In this document: positions 1-10,147 of the stretch, one piece after another
Numbering within the stretch: position 1 is the first letter of the stretch
How the letters are laid out: each line of letters starts with the position of its first letter
Assembly: GCA_023101725.1 (NCBI GenBank)
Contig: JALJCO010010147.1
Location: 1 to 64,000 of the forward strand
Reading direction: 5' to 3'
Source: Atherinomorus stipes
Lineage: Eukaryota; Chordata; Actinopteri; Atheriniformes; Atherinidae
Length of the DNA: 64,000 nucleotides
Made by a program: the position numbers and the translations under genes
The notes under the pieces: model-generated
What the model was told of the DNA's origin: nothing
The model's input: only the letters and a program-made list of their open reading frames with translations
The model's database searches: none

Positions 1-430
1 TTCAAGAAAAATAAAAACAAACACATTTTAAAAATAAAAACAGCCCTTCAAACACCCAAGCACAAAACACAGCACACAAAACTATAAACATTTGCACACA
101 CACACACACAAACACACACACGCACACACACCCCACACCCACCCACACTAAGACTAATAAACATCTGGCTTGACCTACTGTGAGGAAGCGAAATCTTGGG
201 GATCCGTTCACTCCAGGAGCCAGACACGGTCCTAGAGGGCGCTCCTGCAGAGCCAACCAGATCAGGGCAGGCCGGGGTCCACACCACAGTGATAGGGCTG
301 CAGTGCGGGGCCCCAGCCACCAGGACAAGGGCAGCCCCCCACCAGCTCCCTCCAGACCATGTAGGCAAAGCTCCCAGAGTGAAGGATCCCCATGAGGAAA
401 CACTGGTGTTAAAATGTTAAAACAGATAAA
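1..430. other. CA microsatellite and GC-rich segment, no gene recognised
   Basis: Positions 95-130 are a (CA)n microsatellite running into C-rich sequence. Positions 180-410 are much more GC-rich than the AT-rich flanks and rich in CAG/CCC words. Open frames here exist on both strands but are overlapping, compositionally biased and lack any recognisable domain. It may be the untranslated end of a retroelement, but I cannot name one. Confidence 0.4.
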
Positions 431-2650
431 ACAAGTGAACAGATAAGAGCAACATAGAAAAATAAATAGGTATTCATAAAATTATGTGCTAAACAAGTCA
501 ATAAAATCTAAAATAACTTAAAGATAACATAAAAAATAAATAAATAATAAAGTAAAATAAGTAAAATGAAATAAAATCAAAAAGCTAAGCTAAAAAAAAA
601 GGTAGGTCTTGAGCCTCTTCTTACAAAACATCAACAGTCTCTGCAGCCCTGAGGTTCTCTGGCAGGCTGTTCCACAGACGAGGACCGTAGTGGTGGAATG
701 AGGGCCTCGCCGTGAGTTTTAGTTCTCACCTGGGGAACAATTAAAAGGCCGGTACCAGAGGACCTCAGGGTCCGCGAGGGTTCATAGTTTAAAAGCAGGT
801 CAGATAAATAAGAGGGCCCAAGACCATTAAGACATTTATAAACCACTAAGAGAACCTTAAAGTCGATCCTGAAACGCACGGGGAGCCAATGCCGTGATTT
901 TAAAACTGGTGTTATGTGTTCCCGCCCTCTGATCCTCGTCAGAACTCGTGCTGCCGAGTTCTGCAATAACTGTAAGCTGGAAACAGACTTTTTAGGAAGA
1001 CCAGAGAGCAGGGCATTACAGTAGTCTATTCTACTGGAAATAAAAGCATGCATCAGCACCTCCGTGCTGGCAAGAGAGAGAAATGGGCGGACTCTGGCAA
1101 TATTTTTAAGATGATAAAATCCTGTCTTTGTGACATTTCTGATGTGTGGAATAAAATTCAGCTCAGAGTCAAAAAGAACACCCAAGTTTCTCACACATTG
1201 AGAAGAATTAAAATTCTGTAATTTAGGTAAAATGATCTCTCTCTTGTCTTCAGGACCGATGATTAAAACTTCAGTTTTGTCCTGGTTGAGCTGTAAGAAG
1301 TTCTCTGCCATCCATGACTTTATATCTAAAATACAGTTTAAAAGGGTTTTAACTGGCTCCAGGTCATCAGGAGACACGGCGATGTAAAGCTGGGTATCAT
1401 CAGCATAGCTGTGAAAGTCAATGCCGTGTCTCCTGATGACGTCCCCAAGTGGTAACATGTACAGGTTAAAAGTATCGGGCCTAAAATTGATCCTTGGGGA
1501 ACCCCACACTTCATTTTATGGATTTCTGAGGAGCATGTATCCATACTTACTAAAAATTGTCGATCTGAGAGATGGGAGTAAAACCATTTTAAAACAGTAC
1601 CTGAGAGGCCCACCAGACTTCTGAGTCTGTTTAATAGAATCTGGTGGTCTACTGTATCGAATGCAGCACTAAGATCCAGTAGAATGAGGACAGAAAGTTT
1701 TTTAGAGTCCAAGTTGCATCTAAGGTCGTTAACAATCTTTAAAAGGGCCGTCTCAGTACTGTGGTTTGTCCTAAAACCAGATTGATACTTTTCTAAAATG
1801 TTGTGTTTATTTAAAAACTCGTGTAATTGAATAAAAACAACTTTTTCAATGATTTTACTTAAAAACGGTAAGTTGGATACAGGTCTGTAATTATCAAAGA
1901 TGTTGGGATCTAAATTGCTCTTCTTCAGAAGGGGCCTCACCACCGCCGTTTTACAGGCAGATGGGAAGACACCCGTCTGAAGAGAGCAATTTACAATATT
2001 AAAAAGATCTGACTCAAAGAAACCATAAAACGTCTTTAAAAGCGATGTGGGAATGGGGTCTAAAAGGCAGGTTGTTGGGTTTAGCTGGGAGAAAACTCGA
2101 CCAAGCATCTTCGCATCGACCAGGACAAAACTTTCCAGTGTTTCCTCGGGTAGAACCAATGCTTCAGATCTGTTAAAACTGACATTTTGTTGTGATAAAA
2201 AGTTTGATCTAATAGCATTAATTTTACTCCTGAAATGGCATGCAAAGCTCTCACATGCCGCATCTGATGGTGGCATGGAGGACCTGTTAAAATCTGTGTT
2301 TATTAAAAGATCAATGGTTTTAAAAAGGAATTTGGGGTTGTTCTTGTTAACGGTAATGAGGTGTGAGTAGTAGAGTGTTCTTGCCTGTTTGACTGTATTA
2401 TTGTAAGTTTTGAGTTGTTCACGTAGGATTTCATAATGTGAGTGTTAGTTTAGTTTTCCTCCATTTCCTTTCTGCTCTCCTGACCCTTCTCTTTAGATTT
2501 CTAATTTCTTCATTTCTCCATGGTGTTTTGGATTTTGTTTTTAATGTTTTTGTTTTCAATGGAGCCACTATGTCAAGGGCTGATGCCAGTCTTTTGTTAA
2601 AATGATCAACAATAAAATCCCCACTGATGACAAAAAAAAGGTTCATTTTT
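431..2650 (-). mobile_element. 5'-truncated L2-type LINE copy
   Basis: A non-LTR retrotransposon copy on the minus strand. It begins near 2646 inside the linker between endonuclease and reverse transcriptase, so the whole endonuclease is missing. This is the usual result of incomplete reverse transcription from the 3' end. It continues through the reverse transcriptase and C-terminal region, then a short 3' UTR. It ends in an AT-rich simple tail (TTTTA/ATTT-like units on the minus strand, about 480-600). No flanking target duplication could be seen. Frameshifts show that the copy is dead. Confidence 0.8.
631..2646 (-). pseudogene. L2-clade LINE reverse transcriptase, frameshifted
   Basis: Reverse transcriptase of the L2/CR1 group, the enzyme that copies LINE RNA into a nicked target. 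Reading 3' to 5' on the plus strand: a basic linker (about 2646-2440, VAPLKTKT and RRAERKWRKTK), then a frame change near 2440 and an open frame through about 2445-1338. That frame has motif A (LLDLSAAFDTVDH) and motif B (GVPQGSILGP). A second frame change near 1470-1490 moves into the frame carrying the catalytic YADDTQLYI and the C-terminal domain (IDYCNALLSGLP, LLQNSAARVLT, HWLPV). A third and fourth near 720-640 would restore the WNSLPENLR...KKRLKTYLF tail common to this clade. The first ATG at 2276 is not a real start, because the frame is open well upstream. The active-site aspartates are present, so only the frame breaks kill it. Confidence 0.85.
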
Positions 2651-4310
2651 GTTTAAAGTCCTAATTAAACCGTTTCATGCAGTGGAGTCGCGTTAAATAT
2701 CCTTAAAGTTCACATCTCAGATAACATGCTGGAATAAACACCTACAGCTGATCCATTTTAAGCTCCTACCGCGATGTGCATTCTCCATCTGCAGGAGGAA
2801 AAACTCCGGCTGCTCCTCACTGGAGCGACTGCTTCCTCCATCTCACTGATTAAACTAAAACAGGCCTTTAGACCTCCATAAACTGCTGTTGGTTCTTACG
2901 CCGGAGAAGACGATTTAACCCGGCCGGCGGCCACGAACAGGACAGAGAAACGAAACCTAAGATGCATCTTAGCTGTGCTGCCTTCAAGACAGCTGGGAAA
3001 TAGCGCGATCATCATCGGCCCAACAAGGATAAAACTGTTAAAAGTACATGTGGGCTTCGTTACAAAGCCAATAATGAAATCTATTAAATCTACAATATTT
3101 TAGGGGGGTTAAGAATGTTTCAGGGGCTCCAGTTCCTCTAAAACAGGCTTAACAACATCTTTGTCCCTGGTAGAGTTTAAAAACACTGATATTAGTGTCT
3201 GATTTTGAAGTGGTGTTTTCTGACGTGAGCTCTGTCCGTGGTGCTGGAGCCTCTTGTGAGGATGCAGGGGGGGGGGGACTGCCTATGTAATGGTTGGAAA
3301 CACTGAAATACAACCAAACACGCTTTATTTCACCTTTTTGAAGTTTATTACATTGTCTCACTGGGTCTGCGCGGGCCGGAACGCTAATTGGGGACGGCTG
3401 CTGTACATGAAATGTGCTCTACACATAAACTTGCCTTGAAGACTACCTTTATGCACTTAAACCACTGTAATTTACATTACTGTGATAGAAATCGATGTGC
3501 ATGAACACCTAATAGTTCCAGCTTTGAAATCAAAGAGCAGAAACTACAAGATACATACTGTATCTGATCTGGTAGATATAAGTACACAATATACATAGAA
3601 AGTCAATGTGTGCTGCTGTGTTTAAGTGCAACATACAATATTATATCTTGCTGCTCCAAATACATGCAATCACACTGAAATGAAGACAAATTTATTTTAA
3701 AACAAATCTAAAACAAATTGAATAGAGCTTGACAGCCTACGGGCACACATCGTATACAGATAGATGAAAGCGGTTTCACTCCGTCCATTTTATGGTACAT
3801 AAGACCAGTGCTTTTAAGGGTTTCTGTGTGCATGTTGTAAAGAAAGGAGATACATGTGGGTGTCTCCATGTTCTTGATGAAAAATGTTCTGTTTCTATTG
3901 ATATGAGGTGCTCTCTCTCACACACACACACACATTTCTCAGAACATTACCACTACTCTTTTAGCCTAACTGGACTTTGACTCATCCTTACTAGCAGGTT
4001 TGTCTTTTTTGTCTTGTTTCTGATGTTGTGATGAATAAAGCCACTGCAACTGAAATACCTGAGAAAATATTTAGAGTAATTGTACAAGACTGATTCTGTT
4101 GTGTTTTTATAGTGTAATTTCCTCTTTTTCCCCATCTTTTTTAAACAAATGCAGCGAAACCCTTCCCTAAAATATATTTGCATATCATTTCATTTACAAT
4201 TTGTGTAGCACTGGTTTGCTCTGCTGAGTCATAGCCGAGGCACGTATGTGCAAAAATTCAGGATTCACGTATTTCAGGATCAAGACTGTAAAAAATTTTT
4301 TTAAAAAAAC
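2651..4310. other. no gene recognised; short simple repeats
   Basis: AT-rich non-coding sequence. There is a G run near 3267-3278 and a (CA)n near 3919-3934. Short open frames are AT-driven and show no domain. Confidence 0.5.
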
Positions 4311-4470
4311 TGGACGGAGTATCGGGTCACGTCTGAAGAGGGGAAAGTGAAGCCAGCTGGGTTTCCGACCGTCGCCATCTTGTCGTGTTCCCTGTGTCAT
4401 CACTCCCGGAAAATACTAAAATGGGCAAAGACAGGGCCGCTCCGAGCCACGGGCAAAATGATTGACAGCC
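4311..4470 (-). repeat. dispersed repeat, copy 1 (empty-site copy)
   Basis: The reverse complement matches the sequence either side of the hAT inserted at 31542. Shared words include GAAAGTGAAGCCAG, CGCCATCTTG and GGAAAATACTAAAAT. Where the other copy is split by a hAT, this copy reads straight through (minus strand: gggaGTGATGACacag). It is therefore the paralogous empty site for that insertion. The repeat probably extends further on one side. Family unknown. Confidence 0.65.
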
Positions 4471-6828
4471 AAGCTAATGCTAACTGAACTAATCCAAAGT
4501 GAACAGGAATGAACGAAGGTAGATGGTTTAAAGGTAGGACACGCTGACTGCTGTTAACCAGCTAAAAACCACTGTTGTGTAACTCTGCTACAGGCTGAGG
4601 CCTTCCTGGGAGCTAGCAGGAAGCTAACTGTTAGCCTTTACGGCTAAAACCAGCATCCGGTTTGCTGCCTGTCAATCAAAAGGACACGACCATAATTATG
4701 TTTAAAGATTAAATAACATCTAAATGGATGAGTTATATTAAAAAAAAAACACCCCCCTCACAGCTGACATGAAGGTAAACTTGACCTATTAAACCAAACA
4801 TGTTTATTTCTGCTGTAAAGTTGATTTTTTTTTGTGGGCTTCACTCTCTTTTCCAGTAAAGTTTGCCCCCTCAGAGCAGACATGAAAAGCCGTCACATTT
4901 TTGCGAAATTCACCATTTTGAACGTCAAATAGGTGACCTTCGGGATTGATGTAGATCCAACTGCATGATTTCTTTTTTTCTTTTTGTGGGGTGTGTGTGT
5001 GTGTGTGTGTGTATAAATTGGAACTTTTTAATTATATCAGAAATAGTTTTATGTGGACTTTGGTCCTATACACAAGAGTGGCGTGTAGCTATTGAGCTGC
5101 AAACGTGGACCTGAAAGGAGCCTGCTCTCTGATTGGTTTGTGCTCGCGAGCTGACCTGAGGGCAGGCGACAGTTATGACCCATTCACCAGTTTGGACGAT
5201 GGCAGATGCTGAGGGGACCTGTTTGAGGGGTAAAGCTTGTTACATACTCCCCAAGAAGCCACAAGAACATGAAAAAGTTTCTTTTGGTCCAGTCAACAGA
5301 CTCTACAAGAAGCTTTGTATGCAGGGGATAAAAAGTGGGCCGTAGCCCTCCAGAGCTCACCTCCACTACCTCGGAGTTGGGCTCCGCCACCCTGGAGCTG
5401 AGCTTTGCCAACTTAGTCAAATAAATAAATAATTTAATTCAAAGGGCAGAAGCGCCACAGACCACAGATCATTTCACACGCACAGTCTGTACAGCTTTCT
5501 CATAATCGTAGAGATACTCAACAAATCAGATCACAACATCATCCTCATCGTTCTGTCTGTCTCAGCTTCTTTAGCATCTACCGAGTAGTAATGCCACAGT
5601 GCGTAGGCACCGATTTCACGGGCACTTCAGGGCCCGAGCACCCACATGGGATTGATGGTAAAGTCAGTCTCATACACTGCAGTGTTTCCTCCACGTTGAC
5701 TCAGTTGTGGTGGACTGAGACACGGCTATACTGTTAACGCCTTCGAACTGCAAAGAACAAAATCGTTTCACATGGACAACGTCAACATTTTTTCAACTGA
5801 AGCTGCATTCCTGCCTCCAGAAGCGCAGCAGCAGCAGGATAGTCTGCTGTCAGACATCTGCTCTGCACGTGAACACAACATACAGAGAGGCGGGGCCTAA
5901 TGAAACGTCTGACACGCTCCCAGCGATGGATGTCGGAATCGGCCATAAGGCTTGAAAGTTATCATAAACTTTATGAATAAGGAGGATAAGGTGATTTTTA
6001 GTGGATTCAGTTCACAGCTGAATCAGACCACCTACATGGCCAAAAAAAAAAATTCAGATTTGGCATAAATAGCTTAATATTTTTTTTTTTCCAGAAAATA
6101 ACTTTCCACTTCAAGCTTCTCCGCATTAACGCCCACCTTGAATGTCCAACCAATCACACAATACTCTCATTTCATGCATCACAGAGGTCGCTCTGATTTC
6201 TTACAAAGCTCAGTGTAAATATGTATAGAAACTTTATTACACATTCATACTGGCCTGTAACACTGCTTGATTTTTTTTCTCAAAGTGGACTACATTGATG
6301 CTTTTAAATATAAAATGTTGAAAATGTTCTTACGGGGGAGCATGCCCCCAGACCTCCCTAGAGGGATTGTATCCTCATCTTTTCCACCCCTGACCCAGTT
6401 ATGGTTAAGATTTTAAATAAATAAATGAATGAATAATACTGTTATCATTTTCAAAGGTTTAATTCTGGTTTCACATCTTGAAATCTACCATTATGTATTG
6501 ATTATCTATCTCATGTTACCTTCAGCTACACAGACTTGATGCAACATGTGTGTTATCTCCCTTTTTGATCTGTGGATACTTTCACCTCCATGCCACATAA
6601 ATAGCAAAGTACAACTCTTTTATCACTATTGGGAAGCTTAATTTTAATAGATGCTCAAGGATGTTGTGGTACACAGTGGTGTACCCAAATAAAGACTTAA
6701 CCCAGACCAGATCCTGATTCAGACATTTATCACTACTAAAGACGTTATAAAAAATGCTTCTTTCAAAAGTTTTTGCAATATTTGCGGAAATTGGGTTCAA
6801 TACCCGATGCGTTATGATTAATTAAAAG
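4471..6828. other. no gene recognised; unclassified non-coding
   Basis: Contains a (GT)n at 4988-5012. The segment 4793-4835 recurs in reverse orientation at about 29300-29345 (shared ACAGCAGAAATAAACATGTTT), so it belongs to a dispersed repeat. A short stretch near 6332-6375 (GGGGGAGCATGCCCCCAGAC) looks like a transposon remnant but has no partner end here. Confidence 0.45.
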
Positions 6829-7628
6829 TAGAGATGTCACAATACCACGATACCACAATACGACACAAGTTTTTTGGGCGGGGGGCGGGGCGCTGTGAAA
6901 GCAGCCTGCAGCCTTAAGATTTTAATGGTAAAAAAAATCCAACAACACTGATTTAATATTTCTTTCTTTCGTGAGTGGCCATGGTATAAGGGAGATACTA
7001 TCCTGTAAGAAATAAAAGAAACAAAAGCTACAATAAGTGGTTAGAAGCTTATAAACAGCCTCTGATGCAGCTGCGGTTTGCTGTGCTTTAGCAGCATCGT
7101 CATAATTTTACATGGGGGAGGGGGAAGAGGGGGGGAAGGGGAAGGGGAAAAACGGGGGCCCAAGAAAAAGGGGATTTATACTCATACCAGCTTAACGAAC
7201 ATAATCTTGGAAAGCATAGAAAACAGAATTAGCAGGAAACTTACAACCGATAACGTGAATCCCGAATGAAATGTCTGAAACTGCATGTATGTAGGTGGGG
7301 GAACCGCAGATCTGATGGGAGGGAGAGAGGAAAAAAAAAAGTCCGCTAGGATTTCCGCCAACATTTTCAAAAGTATCCCAGAGACACGATACGGATCAGA
7401 TATATTCTCAATCCTCGTGTGATAGAAAGCGTCTTCTAATTTAAAAAAAGAAGTAAACTCAAAGCCGCCGCTCACATTAAAGATTATTTTTCTGCCAGCA
7501 TGGCAGCGTAAACACAGCGAGACACGTGGCGTCCGCTCGGGAGCGAGTCTTTCACAAGTACAAGGACAGCAAAATAGGCCAGTATCGGACCAAGTACTGA
7601 TACTGGCATCGGTATCAGGGCATCCCTA
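6829..7628. mobile_element. hAT-like terminal sequences, pairing uncertain
   Basis: The left end tagagatgtcacaatacc and the right end ggtatcagggcatcccta have the TAGRG...CYCTA ends and GATACC words of several fish hAT families. The two ends do not match each other well, and the 8-bp flanks (attaaaag versus ataggggа region) do not agree. They may come from two different elements. Interior includes a purine-rich tract (7110-7160) and no convincing coding sequence. Confidence 0.35.
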
Positions 7629-7754
7629 ATAGGGGATTATCACGCTTGGTGTTCTGGTTTCCGGAACTTGTAGAATTTGGCCATTTCCTCTTCCGGGCCA
7701 GTTCAACAACAGCCGAATCCAATGTCACTGCTCCGTTCTACTTTGTAAATGAAT

Positions 7755-8092
7755 AAAGACCAACCCTACTTAAGTTTTCATGGATTCCCGACTGAAGTGA
7801 TACTAAGGAAGAAGTGGATCAAAGCGATTCGCCGGGGTGAAGGGCCGAACAACGTAGCACGTTTGTTTGTAGCCGGCACTTGATGATGACGCAGACTACA
7901 CAGACAGCTAGCGTTAGCAGGCTAGCGTTAGCTGGCTAGCGTTTGCTGGCTAGCGTTTGCTGGCTTTGCTGGCTAGCGTTTGCTGACGTGCTTAACTTTG
8001 TGCGTCTAAAAACACACAAGCATCTGAAAAATGGGTCTGTACCGTCCTGTTTCCAGTGGAACAACTGGGGACTGCCAAGAAAGGAGAACTGA
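7755..8092 (+). pseudogene. THAP zinc-finger domain, degenerate
   Basis: Translating from about 7755 gives SFHGFPTEVILRKKWIKAI at 7773 onward, then RRGEGPNNVARL. This is the FxxFP...KKWIxAIRR core of a THAP DNA-binding domain. After a frame change near 7868 the reading CSRHL follows, matching the C-x2-H zinc ligands. Beyond the minisatellite another open piece reads KHLKNGSVPSCF, resembling the conserved AVPT-type end of THAP domains, and stops at 8090. THAP domains bind DNA in P-element and Kolobok transposases and in cellular THAP proteins. The flanking transposon end supports a transposase origin. Frame breaks and the inserted minisatellite make it non-functional. The first Cys pair is not clear. 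Confidence 0.6.
7907..7985. repeat. GCTAGCGTTAGCTG-type minisatellite
   Basis: About five imperfect tandem units of 14-15 bases built on GGCTAGCGTT(A/T)GCT. The palindrome arms at 43055-43085 carry fewer units, so this array expanded in this copy. Confidence 0.75.
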
Positions 8093-8110
8093 AAGAGAAG
8101 AGATCCGCAC

Positions 8111-9724
8111 ACCAGGGAATGCTCCTCAGAAAAATTTTATGTACAGTTGAGACAAAAACACACTTCTTGTTTTGATTAGTTGTGAAAATTATGAATAACT
8201 TATGGATATTATTTCTTGGTTATTTTTCAATACACAAATAAAGGATGCATTTTGTTAAAAAAAAAATCTTGTGTCCAGACCCTTTTTAATGTCTAATTTT
8301 TGCGTGGAAATGACAGGAGCCCAAACTGTCTCACTTGTTCTCAGTCTACCCTACTTCTCAAATGTGACTGAAAGTATAACAATGCCATCACACAACAGAG
8401 CTGAGTGCAGGTTACGTTAGAACAGTCACCATCGGAGCTGGACAACCTCACACACTGCAAAAAACAGTTACAGCACCATGACTCTCACATCACACCGCAA
8501 TGATGCAAGATGCATGTTTTGGAAACAAAATATCAAATGCATTCATCATCTGCACAATCAGAACAGTTTATAGCGGCCTACTCACCTCACAGAAAGCACA
8601 ATGGCTCTGACCATTACAAGTTCTTCTTTCAGTGCTTTTTCTTTGCAAAGTAGCAAATCAAGTCCTCAGAGTCCGGCTCCCTCACCAGCTGGGACTCGAT
8701 GGGCATCAAGGACAGTGCAAAACGTTTCTTTTGTTGTGCTGAGTTAGTTTTTGATTCGTTCCTCTTCCTCACAGTTGGATACATGCAGTGTGAGAAAAAG
8801 CTTGAGAGCAACGAAAACATTGGGGAGGGTTGACTGGAGTCCATTCCTCAGCACAATCTGCAGTAGATTTGCAGGTGTCTAATCTGGCTCAGTACAGACA
8901 AAAGGCCTAAACTGGATCAGCTCATCAGAACAGGAACTATCCAAGTCAGCTGGATATGAAGATGAGAGATCAGTGCACGTGGCAACCTGTGAGGCCAAAT
9001 AATCTGGAAAAGTGCTGAAAAATTGTAGTTCTTTCTTCATCCATGAGGGGCTGTCTGCAAAACAGAGCAAATCCCAAAAGTCTTTTGTGTTAACTCATTG
9101 ACTGCCAGACATTTTCAGAGCAGAGTGCTCCATATTGCCAAGATTTTTATGCAGTTTTACTGATTTTTGAAGAGCCACAGAACATTGTGTCCTATGCCTA
9201 TGTAATCACCAAATCTGCCAAAGGAAAGCTAAAACTCTAGAAAAAACACTTGTTTTCCACTTTTTCTGTTCTTTAGTAATCTGCAGTAGAACATTTTTCT
9301 GTTCTTTAGTAATCTGCAGTAGAACATGGGGTAGTTGTGGTAAAAATGCTGCTTTTCACTAAAAAGCTGAGAAAGCAAACATTTAATGCAGCAATGCTCT
9401 TCAAGTGGAAAAGTGACTTTGATTCTGTTAGCAGATATACGTAGCGTTCAACGTGACAGAACCACACAGTACGCGTCTTACTCTTTGTGTGTGACCAAAC
9501 GCTTCGCAGGCACACAAGGTTTATTTAACACCTGTGAGCCATCAGCTCATCAGGTGAGTCACATGATCATGACAGTTGATTCACTGGTTGTCATAATGAC
9601 ATGTCAAAATAACAACAAACAGAATGGGAACATATCAACACCCCCACTTGTTCACATTCTATAAATTTCATATTCTATGAATCTGTCATACATGTCCAGT
9701 GCAACCCACATGTAAACAAACATT
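8111..9724. other. no gene recognised
   Basis: Mostly unclassified. The piece about 9020-9075 recurs at 29226-29275 (shared TTCTTTCTTCATC and AGGGGCTG), marking a dispersed repeat. Open frames on the minus strand at 8629-8844 and 8879-9070 show no domain I recognise. Confidence 0.4.
9261..9328. repeat. perfect tandem duplication, ~33-bp unit x2
   Basis: The word TTCTGTTCTTTAGTAATCTG followed by CAGTAGAACAT occurs twice back to back with no visible mismatch. This is consistent with a recent local duplication. Confidence 0.85.
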
Positions 9725-9988
9725 TCATGTACCAAACATAAAATTCTCAAATTTCATTAGTTTTGGTTTAGTACCAGGCTTAGTTAGTACATCTGCAACC
9801 ATGTCATTGGTTGGGCAATACTCTAAATTGATTTTGTCACCATCTAGCAGAGACCTAAAAAAATGGTATTTGATGTCTACATGCTTGCAACGTTTGTCTC
9901 TGTACAGGATTCCTGGCTAAAGCTATAGCACCTTGGTTGTCTTCATAGATTTTACATTTGTAGTTTTGACCATCAAATCCTTCAAGAT
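9725..9988 (-). pseudogene. Ty1/copia RNase H C-terminal fragment
   Basis: Minus-strand translation from about 9986 gives YEDNQGAIALARNPV. A one-base frame change near 9900 then gives KHVDIKYHFFRSLL and YCPTNDMVADVLTKP, ending at a stop at 9725-9727. The D-N-Q-G-A-I-A-L, K-H-V-D-I-x-Y-H-F and M-V-A-D-x-x-T-K-P motifs are diagnostic of the RNase H end of Ty1/copia polyproteins. The fragment covers only the last ~80 residues. It breaks off at 9988 where a different repeat begins. No LTR was recognised nearby. Copia elements are rare in fish compared with gypsy types, so the fragment is notable even though dead. Confidence 0.85.
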
Positions 9989-10147
9989 ATTACTACTTTA
10001 ACACACCTGACTAAGATGAAAGGTTCGTTAGCAGCTTGCAAAGAACTTGATGAGCATTTAAGTTGATCTGAATCAGGTGTGATGGAGTTGGAAACCTTAA
10101 ATACTTGCAAGGCAGGGGTCCCTGAGGACCAGGATTGAGAAACCCTG
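9989..10147. mobile_element. small hAT-type element, one end
   Basis: Ends with GAGGACCAGGATTGAGAAAC then CCTG. This matches the right end of the complete 198-bp element at 28475-28672. The left end is missing because the sequence begins where the copia fragment stops. Confidence 0.5.

Larger units (their letters stand above)
7629..8110 (+). mobile_element. THAP-encoding DNA element, one-ended copy
   Basis: The left end aggggattatcacgctt and the next ~470 bases match one arm of the palindrome at 42794-43919. Homology includes the CTTCCTCTTCCGGGCC word, the GGTGAAGGGCCGA word and CAGTGGAACAACTGGGGAC. No matching right end was found, so this is a partial copy. A 15-bp GCTAGCGTTAGCTG-like minisatellite (7907-7985) has expanded inside it. 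Confidence 0.65.

Noticed and set aside
180..420. Open frames on both strands in the GC-rich edge segment
   Set aside because: No domain, no consistent frame; compositional.
4311..4470. Promoter or CpG-island-like start of a host gene
   Set aside because: The same sequence occurs at 31480-32012 as a dispersed repeat.
6829..7628. Single complete hAT element
   Set aside because: Ends resemble two different hAT families and the 8-bp flanks do not match, so I list it only as uncertain.
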